Shown here: positions 9,990-21,700 of the stretch, piece by piece
Position numbering within the stretch: position 1 is the stretch's first letter
How the letters are laid out: every line of letters begins with the position of its first letter
From: Lineus longissimus
Taxonomy: Eukaryota; Nemertea; Pilidiophora; Heteronemertea; Lineidae
Assembly (NCBI RefSeq): GCF_910592395.1
Contig: NC_088314.1
Span: forward strand, 16,219,998 to 16,283,997
DNA length: 64,000 nucleotides
Direction: 5' to 3'
The notes under the pieces: generated by a model
Seen by the model: only the letters and a program-made list of their open reading frames with translations
What the model was told of the DNA's origin: nothing
The model's database searches: none
Translations under genes and position numbers: made by a program

Positions 9990-12680
9990 TGTTACTCTCC
10001 TCAGTATGGAAAAACCGAAGAGCAGCGGTTGCGACGCATAAACACCCAATGCAACTGCAAATGTATCGACAGTCCCGATGTTGCTTACCCCGAAGTTCAA
10101 TTGTTTCACTCCGATAATCAATTAAGAGGTTAGTTTTCTCTTCCCTAGCCCTGCTCACAAACACACGAGATATTTCCATTACCTGGGTGCATCATCTTTA
10201 AGTCAACATCAGAGATTTAACTGTCAGTCTCGGTCCACTAGTTCTAATCGGTTTTTATGAACTGAACTGTCACTCAGAAATCCGGGAACTAAGTTTAGCA
10301 GTCCCACGAGGTAAGTGCGCGCAGACCTCTGAGAAATCAGCTCTATTCCTTTCTGTTGAATGGAAGTGCGAGCCTCCTTATAAATGCTACGTTGATGTAA
10401 ATCAAATGGGATGCAAGCGACTATATGCGACGCTCAGATTGGGCGCACTTAATCTTTGCGCCGTGTACTAAGGGAAGTGAGGGGGCGTGTCCCAGGGGTG
10501 ATTTCGCAAAGTCGGATAAGCGAACTTAACCACTGACCCTCAAGGCGGCGATAATCAGACAACTCCCGGTCAAAGACCATAGTGAAACTGAAAACACTCC
10601 GTTTCGCATATAAGACATCCAAGGAATGTATGAATACGTAAATGAGATGGTCGAGCTACAGTGAGAGTCGACAAACATCTGCTTTCTGAGGGAGCTACCA
10701 TGTTAGTTGTTCGGCGCCCAAAGAAAGCAAGACATTTGGGTGATCAAGCCTTCTACAGGGCTGCTCCAGATCATACTCGTAAAATGAATTAAACTCCCCG
10801 CGTCCTTCTGCAGGGCGGATTCATTTATATCTCCATCTCTGCGTATGCTATGTTATTAAAACTCACTTTTATTTGAACTCAGACAGTCTACGACATCGCT
10901 TCCTCTAGATCAGGCGCTATTCAAATGATATTTGTAAATCGATCAATAAAAGAGTGATATCTTTATGGTTGATCGATTAATCGATTTTGACTGATTTTCA
11001 ATTATATTCGTATAACAATGACAAACATTGGAGGAAATATTATTTGACAACAATAGACACAATCGTTATAAAATAGTAGCTGCGATTATCATTTCAAAAT
11101 AATCGATCAATGGAGAGCACCATCGCTTTGCCACTGACGGTGCACACTGTTTGTTTTTTTGTTTGACGTACGTGTTGTTTGTTTTTCAGATAGATCTAGC
11201 CAATATCATTATACACAGCTAGAGTTTCCTGATCAAAAATAAATGATAAATTGGACAATGCTGTACAATGCAGAAAACATACTAAATTCCTACTTTGAAT
11301 TCAAATTTTTTTACCTGTACCTTTTTTACTGTACCTTTTTTACCTAGTCCCTTTTTGCCTGTACTTTTTTCCAGTACCTTTTTACCGTACCTTTTTCCCC
11401 TTTATCTTTTTTCCCTGTATTCGTCTCAACTGGTCAAATTCCTAGACGTTGTGGATGTCTGTCAGTGTATCGCATCATTAATCTCGCTGAAGCATTTACA
11501 TATATTTTAATTGAAATTGTAATTAGTGCAAGGCTTTGTAGCTAGTCCCTTCCCAGAATCACGCTGATGAAAACATTATTGGTGTTGTGATGTTTCACCA
11601 ATCGAGTTCTGTTTTGGTCATCGGTTCCTTAATCGGAACCCTGAAATCACATTTAATGCTAGCTTTGTCCCTTGTTCTAGTCAGTAGTCAGTACGGCAGT
11701 CAGTAGTTGTGTCAGAACCGCCAGGACAAATAGTGAATGATTGGACTTACAATAGAACCTGAACACTGGAAATACTTCTTCTTTATTGACTATATATTAC
11801 TCCAAAGATTGTGTCCCTTTCTACCTGCCAAGCTGAGTTGTTACGTCCCCAAGTCAACTGAGTACGACAGCGACGATCCCGTTATCAGTACCGATGTATT
11901 TCAGCTGGGCATCAGGCCCTTGGGCCTCTTGTTTTAAGGGTCACTTCTAATTCTGTTTGATTACAAAAGTTATGAAAATGCCCGTCAAAGTGTTGGCGTG
12001 AAAGGCCAGCGCCATTATTTGTCAAAAATTTGAAGTTTGAGAATTGAATTTGAGAATTTGAATTTAATTGAATTTCAAATTGCCTGAATACGTAGTACTA
12101 AATGTAAATTTCAGCATTGTCGTTGTGTAGACCGATACTTATATAAATACATGTACTGTCAGTACCAGTATGCATGATGCTGCACTATTACATTAATTAA
12201 TGCTTGCTACTACTAAGGCATTGTGTACAACTGCATTTCAAGTTTTCCTGGCCCACCGCACACCACGCCGTACCACTTTACAAATTGACTCACCAATTAT
12301 TCGTTTTTAAAACATTTTTTTCTTAAAGTTCAGCAACATGTTTAGAGAACTCGCCTGCATCACGCGAAAAAAAATCAGCATGTCAACTAATTTTAGGCAT
12401 TTAGTAAGAAAACAATGAAGGCCTACAGACTATTACTGTGAAGTGGAATGCGTTTTTTCTTCTCTAACCCGATAATAGTACAGTCTAATTGCCTTAGAAT
12501 CATTTACATGACCCTGGTGACAGATATAGGTCAAGAAGACATAGTTGGCACTGATAAGCGTCATTTAAGATAAATCAAGTCGTGAACTTCATATTTCAAA
12601 CCCGGATTTAAACTGTTGTAGGCCTAGTGCGTGCAGGTAAAGAGCAGGAGAGGAATTTGGATTTGCTTGTGTCGGATTGT
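9990..12680. other. Intergenic stretch upstream of the astacin gene
   Basis: No gene recognised. It contains the minisatellite at 11311 and AT-rich runs, including repeated ATCGAT words near 10940-10985. Confidence 0.6.
11311..11410 (+). repeat. GTAC-rich minisatellite (locus 1)
   Basis: Repeats of about 12-16 bp built on TGTACCTTTTTTACC. The same unit occurs at 31670-31812 (inverted) and 32530-32695. The F/P/L-rich frame read through it is an artefact of the repeat. Confidence 0.8.
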
Positions 12681-12685
12681 TGTTT

Positions 12686-12736
12686 ATGAGGATCATGCAT
12701 CTCATATGGATAATACTTTCACTGCTCTCATATCAG
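12686..12736 (+). CDS. Astacin gene exon 1 (signal peptide, tentative)
   Basis: 17 codons, [17 protein letters not shown], ending at CAG before GTAAGT in phase 0. The sequence is a good signal-peptide core with a consensus donor. Assignment to this gene rests on orientation and phase with the next exon. Confidence 0.5.
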
Positions 12737-15700
12737 GTAAGTTGGCTGGGAATCAGGTTCAAGACTAACTATCTTTGACCCCTGACATTTTGTCTCAAGC
12801 GCCTGATATCTCTGACAATGTTTGGCGTCTGATTGATTCTGTCTTGGGCCCCGATATACGAATGCGAGGATGGTTTCGGCGTAATCAGACCTTGTATATA
12901 TGTTTGTCAGTTTAAATGATGACACGATCATAAAAGGTTTCTTGCAATTTTTTTTAGGTCAGGCAGGTATTGTGATTTCGCGACCCCGGTTGACAACTTA
13001 ACATTCTTCCAATATACCGAGCCAAAAATACCGAGCAATCCAGTTTCAAGTAGGGAAAGACTATATGAGTGTGCTGATGCATGGCTATATATATATGTTC
13101 AATAGGATAACATTGAAACCATTTAGTATATACCAGTAGTTAACAAGTTTAGTCTCAACTTCGTAAATCGCGGGTCCGAAATAAAATGTCAGTCGCCCGA
13201 AATAAAATGTCGGGTGCCCTGTACAAAAAGTTGGGAAAAAAACCGTGATGAAAAGTCGGGGACCCGAGATAATTCTTGGAGGAAAATCATGTGATGTGCT
13301 TTAGCAGCCACTGTTAGTCTGGGCAAGAGGTTTTGATATGATTTCTGCTTGGTCTGTTAGAGACAGAAAGTAAAATAGGTCATCACCACCTAGATTTCGA
13401 GAAAGTGTGAAAATCCAGGATTTTAGAAGACTTCTGGGAGTTGTATAGTATAGTACTGGTAATAATGTTTGTTGAACCAATGTAAGCCTATATTTAGATA
13501 GCAAAACCTAACATATTTCCATTGTTCCGATAACAGAAAACCGTACCACGTATATAAACCCAGTAAATGCGCCTACATCATCAAATAACCTCTTTAGATC
13601 TGCAACTTGAAATTGATAGTTGTGGAAAACATTAAGCAAACACAATGAATTAGGACTTCATACAGCGTGAATGTGTTTGGGCCTTGGCCTATGTCACACG
13701 ACACCAAGCTCTTGGTTCATGTATACATTGTATAAGAAATAAAGACGGTCAAGTAGGTATCAGCAGCATATTTCTTTGAACGAAGATAAAAATGGAAAAA
13801 GAGCAAAATGAACTTCATGAATTCATGGCTCATGTTCCACTTGACGTTGGGACGATTGCTCCTAACTAAGTACAAGAACGTTAACAACGTAGATCATATT
13901 ATTTCGCTATAATCTCAGGTAAAATGGATGACATCTTTCATGATCAAGGACTCTGCGGGTTCTAACTATATTAATTACAAGCATCACTTGACCGAATCCG
14001 GGATGACGACAGCAGAAGAGGATATACGTCAAATTCGTGGAAGCGTGATAGTCCATGCGGATGGCCAGTGATTCATCAGGCCTATGAGCAATAATCATTT
14101 GACAGGGATGACCTAAATCTGCATCCGTGTCGGGTGGTGCAATGATGCTGGGCTAATTAGAGTGGACGACTCAACTAACCCCTTCTCATCAACACCTCTT
14201 CTTCGGGGAATGAAAAGGCGTGAATTTGCAATAATTCGTGTTCAAATTATACTTGCTATAACTGCAGTCATTGTTTTTGGTTATCGTCGTTTCTAGGCTC
14301 ACTGTATACAACATGGGAACCACAGCCGCAAGTCAAGCGCGCATTTGATCATCGCCGCAGCCAAGAAGGGGCTAAAGGAAGGTTGGTAGTACTTTCAACC
14401 TAAATTAATGCAAACCACAGTGATTTCCTCTGAGTGACTCTCAAAAGCGTCGCACTAAAGAGACTCACAAGAATGTATACATTTGATATATTTTCATTTG
14501 ATTGCAACAGATATAGGAGTAGTGACGCTGACTGCTGCTCTGGTCCCCCCCCCGTCCAATGAATTTAATCTGGGCCAAAATCGAGTTCTTTTGGAATTTC
14601 GGTAAGAATTTCGCCGACCGGTCTATGACTTCGATACAAATTAGCCTACTTCTGGAAGTAATAGTTGAGGGCACTTCTTCGGCATATTCAGGCTGATGGA
14701 GAATCGGCACCATCATCTTGTCCCGTCGCGTTTTTTTTTATTATTATTATTATTTAATCTAACATATATGATTTCCATCCTTACAGTCCCCTCTTCAGGA
14801 GTTTGGTTTGCTAGAAACATGCTGGCAAATGTTTATTTACAATCAATGGCATTACATAATTATATTCTGACATTAGATCTTTATTTTTTTGTTATTGAAA
14901 CAAGATGCCCACCCCAGATTAAAGTAAGTATAATATTTGGCCCCATTAGGTCCCGTGGCGTGTTTTATGCATTAATACACTAGGAAACACAATTCTTGAA
15001 ATTTTGTGCATGACCGCCTTTTCGTCCTGAGCGCCCGTGTTTGGCACTTCGATCAAAAAAGTACATTTTATGTGATGTAAACCACGAAAGAAGTGTGAAA
15101 CAAATCATTAAGTAATCGTCAAAACTGGCAAGCTCTCATCAGCGGTTACATCCCTAAATTTGCGCTGTAGAAACTACTTTGAATTCATCTCTCTATACAA
15201 TATTGCAAATAATGTATGTTCGAATCCGAATATGTTGCTATCGGACTACTACTAGTATAGACAACTAGATCTATGCATGTTCCCTCTCTCTGCACGATTT
15301 GCGTGTTAATTTGCCGTTTCTGAAATTTTGCAATTATCTTTTCTATTTTTTTTTGCAGATGACGATAACACCGGACCCGAGTTCACCTCTAGGAGAAGGC
15401 TTACCAGCAAACAAGTCGTTGTTGAGTTCGATATACTTCTCACGCCCGCACAAGCTAGAATGATGGAACGGGATAGAAGCACTCGCAGGCGAAGGAAGCG
15501 GAAAGCTTTGAGTTCAATAGATTTCCATTGGCCAAAAGGAATTATACCGTATACCATCGATCACTCTGTTGGTGAGTAGGGGCATAGGTCGAAGAGCTTT
15601 TCATAAATAATTAGGTCATTTTCACGTGATTTTTGGGAACAGAGTGGATTTTCACTCTCTTTCTTCTAATTTTTTTATTGCACTCTGCCCTGGCCTTCTC

Positions 15701-18700
15701 GATTATACCCGCAGTAAGACCGACTGTTGTACACGTTTTGGAGGGTGCGGTAAGAAATCTGCAAAAGCAAAAAACGTGTTGTATTTCCATATATTACAAA
15801 GAAGATAGAATTTCCAGACTACCTGCGTGCTCCGACAATTTCCGATTAAACATCGTCACCAAAATCAACAATAAAAGTTCGAGATGACGTTTCCATTAAC
15901 CGTTGAAAGCTTACAATGTAGCTGGCACTAATTATCTCATGATGTCATCCGAATAAACAACACAAACACGATATTCATAATGTGATATAGATTAAATTTA
16001 TTGCTTGATGAATGTACAACATGATCATGTCCCCGAAAAATACTATACGAACAGGCAGGCAAACAGAGACGATACCATGCCAGCGGTTATTGCAAGATAT
16101 TCATGAGGTTGGCGAGAACGAGTCAGTTATTAAATGTGTGCGTATGGGCGTGTGTGCGTGAGGGGATCTTTTTTTCTGTGGGTATTACTTCAGTTGGACC
16201 TTGAAGAATACAACTTGGGTTATTTTTGATCAATCCGAATAGTCTGGAAAAATACCTATTGAAAATGATTAATTTTTGTGCTTCCAGGTCATTGGTTGCA
16301 TTTGAGTTGAAGCGTTTTGCATTTAAACGAGCAGAATTTTTTTTAAATCCTTTTCATATATTTCATATTCAGGCCTTTTTTACTCAGTGGGGATGACCCG
16401 TTATACGTAAAGTTTTTGAATAGCTCAGTTCTTATTGTCAATGCCACAAATAAGACATGTCGTTCTAGGAGCACGATTTCAAATAGAAAACGCATTAACA
16501 GGCGAATGGTCGGTTCGCCCAAGAATGCCAAGACACGACAAACTGATAAACGCACATTGCAAATCTTCGCTCATGATCACTAATCAAGGCTTAAAGGACC
16601 ATTGGCATTATAAAGGCCAATATTATCCGGCTGTCGGCTCCCCAGTCACTTCCCATTCTGCATAAGTAGTTTCCATCAACAAATTGCACAAAAAAAGGAA
16701 AAATTCAAAATCTCACCTTATTATCGCCCTTTCTCAATGCTTAGTCCGATTTGACCCGAGTTAGCTCTCCACGCATCGACTTTTTCCACGTGGAACGAGC
16801 AAAATAGCGGGGTGACGTGAACTCGGATCTCGCCGTGCACTCGCGTGGCGGGAAAGGTCTTTCGCAACAGGAATTGCACGTACTAAAAATAACGAATAAC
16901 TCGTTTTTCTACTATCTAAGAGCTGAAACAAAATTGGAAAATCATCAAACACGTTCAGAAAAATAGTTTACTGATGAACCAGAAGAAGAACAAACATACT
17001 GCAATAAAAAGCCGACTATTAATTTAACAATAAGAGCGAATGGATTAAGAGTGTAGAATTTTTGTATGTACTTGCTCGATCTCAATCTGAGTGTGGTCGG
17101 TCTAGCGGTACATTTCAGCAAAATATGATAAGCACTGGTAGAAATCTGTTTGACCTGCAGTCGCGTTGACGCTAACGCTTACAAGTACATGTACCCTAAA
17201 AAATGTATCATTTCTCAGAAAAATAAAAGTTCTGTTGTCATATAAAGCATGTTTTTAATTATAGATGACGTTTCTATCTTGGCGAGAAACATCCTTTATT
17301 CAGCAATGGACCACTGGATGAGTTTGACTTGCCTTAAATTTGAAGAATACGACCCGAAGAAACACGATGGCGACAGATTGATATTTGAAAAGGGGAAGTG
17401 GTAAGTATAATTAAAGGACTAGTAGGTTGCTCAGTCACTTTCCAATCTGCTTTGGATTTCGTAGCTTCCGTCATCAAATTGCACATAAAATGGAAAAAAA
17501 ATAAAATCACACTGATTTATTACGCTATTCCTAAATTTAGACTCAACTGGACCCGAATGAGCCCTCCATGTAGCGATCATCTTTGTGGCCAATGCTCGCA
17601 GTGGCGGGGCAACATTCTCACGCACTTTCAAACAGCCATTCAACGTATTGCCAGCTTCATAAAGTTGTTGCGCTGTGTTTGACTAAATAACATTTTGTGT
17701 ACAGACGCGCCTCGCCTATTCGGAATGTTCAAGGGCAATTTGAAATTTCTAAAAAATAATACAAGATCTAAAATGCTGCAAATCAAGATCAACGAATGCG
17801 GCGAAGTATTAGAAGTGAATTTTGCTTGGAAAATTCGCGAGATTATTTGTATATAGGGCAAAATAACCGCATGCTCTGTTTGGGTTTATGCATTAGTATA
17901 TGTATGTGGCGTCCGTTATTTTGGCCTAAGCTCGAATGTTGACATCGCGCTACTGATTTCAGTATTAGTGTATACGATATTGATAAAATGTTAAGTTCAG
18001 GTTATGTACGATACTGGAGAAAAAATTAAGCCGTTTATACGATCATTCCTGATTGTAACATGTCATTTCAAATCACATGTTTGAACGAAACGCGCCGTCT
18101 GACACGGGAGACACGTTTCCCTGTTTGTGTCTTTGGAAATGTGGTGTTTTTTTTCTTGATTGTATCTTTATTACCAGCCCCCGATCGGTGTCTTCCCAGT
18201 TACCTCTCAGAGAGGGGCATCAAACGGGGTGGCATTTCATTATATGACAAGCCGTTTTATTTTTGTAGGTGCAGTGCTAACTTAGGAAGGATAGGAGGAA
18301 TTCAACATCTGTTTGTCCACGAGAATTGCTTGGTATGGAAAGCTTCAGGCAAGATTAATGGGAACAGGTTTTGCTAATTGCCACTATCCGTAGTCTGAAC
18401 AGTGGAGAGGTTGCCTAGGGTGATTCGAACTTTGGGCGAGATGCTTGGTGTTCTTCTTCAGCATTTGTTCTCAACTTGGACGTTTTACACTCTGGATTTT
18501 TTACTCTCACACAGTTAGAAGAAATTCTTTTTGCAAAGTACTGGTGTGCAGTAGCTCTTACTATATTAAGATGGTATCTCCTGAAGAAATAAAACAAAAC
18601 ATGCTGGAAAATATTGAAATATTGGTCCAGGAGCGTTATTTTTCCCGTACATTTACCGGTACTTGTAAATTTGTGTACTGAAAATGCATTAATTTTGTCA

Positions 18701-21700
18701 TTTCCGGCCTCTAAGATATCATAAAAAACTGTTTAGCGACGATTTCAAATATAGGGAGATCTTCCTCTTAACAATGAAATAAACAAATAATTTTGAAGAT
18801 TATTAGGTGTGTTTCGATTCCCTGAAGCTGGAAAAATCTCAGTGTTTCTTAGTTAGATATAAAAATTAAGGTGCTCAAAACATCCCAGATATAGGCCTAG
18901 TCATTGAGTTTCAATCTGCTGATTTGTAAGTAACGGCTATGATCTTTGCGCAGTGGTTAACCTAGTGAAACATACATTGTACATTTTTTGGGCCAGACAT
19001 GAAGATACAATTATTAAATAATGCACGCATTTCCTGTATCTTAAAACAAATCGAACAGGTTTTTTCCAATGAGTAAATCTTGATACCAAGGGCTATATGA
19101 CAACCCCACTATTCTGCAAAAAGATTTTGATCTAACATTTTGTGACATTTAAAACTCGGTTTATTTGGTCAGAAACGCCGAACCGCCTTTAGCATGTTTA
19201 GTGCCGTAACAGATTTTACAACTGTATCAAGTTCCAACAAGTACAGTGTCCTATACAAAAACGAAGCATGTATATACCGATATTTATTTCCGAAATTTTC
19301 TGATTAAGAGATATCTTAGCATTTGTTTTACCTCTAACATCAGGAGAAACCATCGCATTATTCATATGTGGTCATAGAAGTCGAAATGTTGTGATTTTAG
19401 GCTGGCCGCAGTAATTAAATTCTCACGTCAATGTGTTGGAGGAATTTCGCCTATAAATTTTGTGAGACCTCATGACCAGGCGTATTTCCCTGTACTGAAC
19501 TATATTGTGGGCGCGAACGGATAAGTACTTTAAAAGTGTACAAATAGGAAACTATTTCAACATTTCAGACTCGAGGAACTATGATCCATGAGCTTGGCCA
19601 TACGATTGGATGGTTTCATGAGCATGCGCGGCCGGATAGAGACAAGCATATCATGTAAGTTATAATATCATGTAAGTTATATCAATAGACCGACAAGGCC
19701 CGTCCACAGATCGAAGGACTGGACGCAACGTATAATAGGAATGATTTCATTCGTCAATCCAAAACTAAATAAAATTTAGATTGATTTATTCAATATGACG
19801 CCTGACCTCACACAAAATCAATACGCGTTGTGATTGACTGATTTGGTTGCTTAAAAATAGTAAATGTCAAAAATAGTAATTGTCATCCTGGCTCATAGCT
19901 GTATTCATTTGTCAAACGAACTGATGTACGGGCAGTCAAAAGTCCGACTCACGAGAAAACGGTTGACTTGACATTCGTGCGAAGGTGGATTAATTTCGAT
20001 GAGGGGGGGGGGGGCATTCGATCAGCAGGTCTGTCCCAAAATTCAAAGCAGATTGTATCACAGATGTAACTATTTTCATCACCTTTTGTTTCAGAATTCG
20101 ATGGAGTCGGGTTGATGACAGTGTAAACGATCAATACTCCAAAGAGAGTTCACAGTTCGTCAACACCTATGGAATTCCATACGATTATCTCTCCATCATG
20201 CATTATCCGGATAATGGTAAATACATGCGCAATCACATGCTGAGGTTTTGTTCATGATACTAGTTTTTACATCATATTTGATTGTATCTTGAATGGTCAG
20301 TATTTGTAGATGAACCTTATAAGTTTATTGCATTTAAGCATGATCATACGTCAAGCGCGTGGTCATGAATGCCTGGTGTTATAACATATCGGGTGTTTCA
20401 CGTAGAGAAGGTCGAGCAAATATTGGATTGCTTTCATCAGCACCTAACCCTATCATACTCTAGTTTCACATGCCGACTTATCGGCGGTGAATATCAGTCC
20501 TAAAGTCGATGGATATTCGCACAACGACGGTGAGGCAGCATGTAGTTTCAAGACAACTGAGGCCGGGAGGGGGGTATTTATGTTATCGAGTTTAGCATCA
20601 TACCCGCCCTCTGAATGTGCCTTTAATGCTGTACGAGTATTTTGACTTGTTTTCCTAAAAGGAGCATACCACATTAACTTTTTAACCACAAGATTTGAAA
20701 TTTTTGGTTACACATACGTACAGGCAATACAGCAGTGTACACAAAACCTCCGGTGAAAATGCATGATATATGCTTCAATTCAAGCTGTGATAGGTTTCTT
20801 AACTACAACAAAAACCTATTTCTATCGACATATTTGTGGGTACATTATTCATTATAAGCAACAATAATGAATATATAAATACATTTTTTCTTCAAAAGAA
20901 AATGTTTTGTTTTTGTTTTATGCTAGATGCATATCGCATTAAAAACACGAACTGATAGTGTCCATATCGAAGAAGGGTGGCGATCTTTTAAAATAATTAT
21001 AATGAGCAAGAGTATATCCGCACTTGTAATAAGTAATATTGTCATAAATCGTTTGTTAAAGACGACAGCAACAACCATTGGAATTTAATTAAATCTATAG
21101 ACACGCTTCATTTTAGATGGTGAACTTATAACCAGAGACCGCCGAGCCCAAGAACTAATAGGGCAGCGTGAAAGTTTGAGTTTCTATGATAGGAAGCTTG
21201 CCAGTATTATGTACAACTGTAGTGGTGAGTATAAAATGCAAATGAATTGCATGCAGATGTGAAAATATTGGCTCAGGATCCGGACTGGATTAAACGTGGT
21301 GTGAATGATGCTCTGCAGATAAGGACTCTCAAACCCTCCCTCAACAGGGATGGGGGTGGGGGATACCAACTTCTGGAAATCTTGCAAATCTTCTTTCGAG
21401 CATGCGTAAGGCATGTCCGAAAGAGAAGTGACGTCACTCTGATGAAGGCTCTGGACAGAGTCGAATGCTTAGGTACGCTCGAGTTAGGCTATGAAAGCGT
21501 ATAATTGCACGAAATGCATTAACGAGTTACAGAATTGACGTATGGTTTGAATATCACCATGATAATTGGTGTGCAAGTACGCGGCTGGTACAACTTAGAT
21601 GGCGCTGTTACTCAATTTCAGAAATTGGTCACTTTGTGAAATCATCGACGAATTTTAACAGGCATGTCCGTGTCACATGATTTTATATTATCATTTCACT

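Noticed and set aside
14696-14983. Leu-rich start [20 protein letters not shown] as astacin signal exon
   Set aside because: The hydrophobic run comes from a TTA microsatellite and no donor of the required phase follows; the exon at 12686 fits better.
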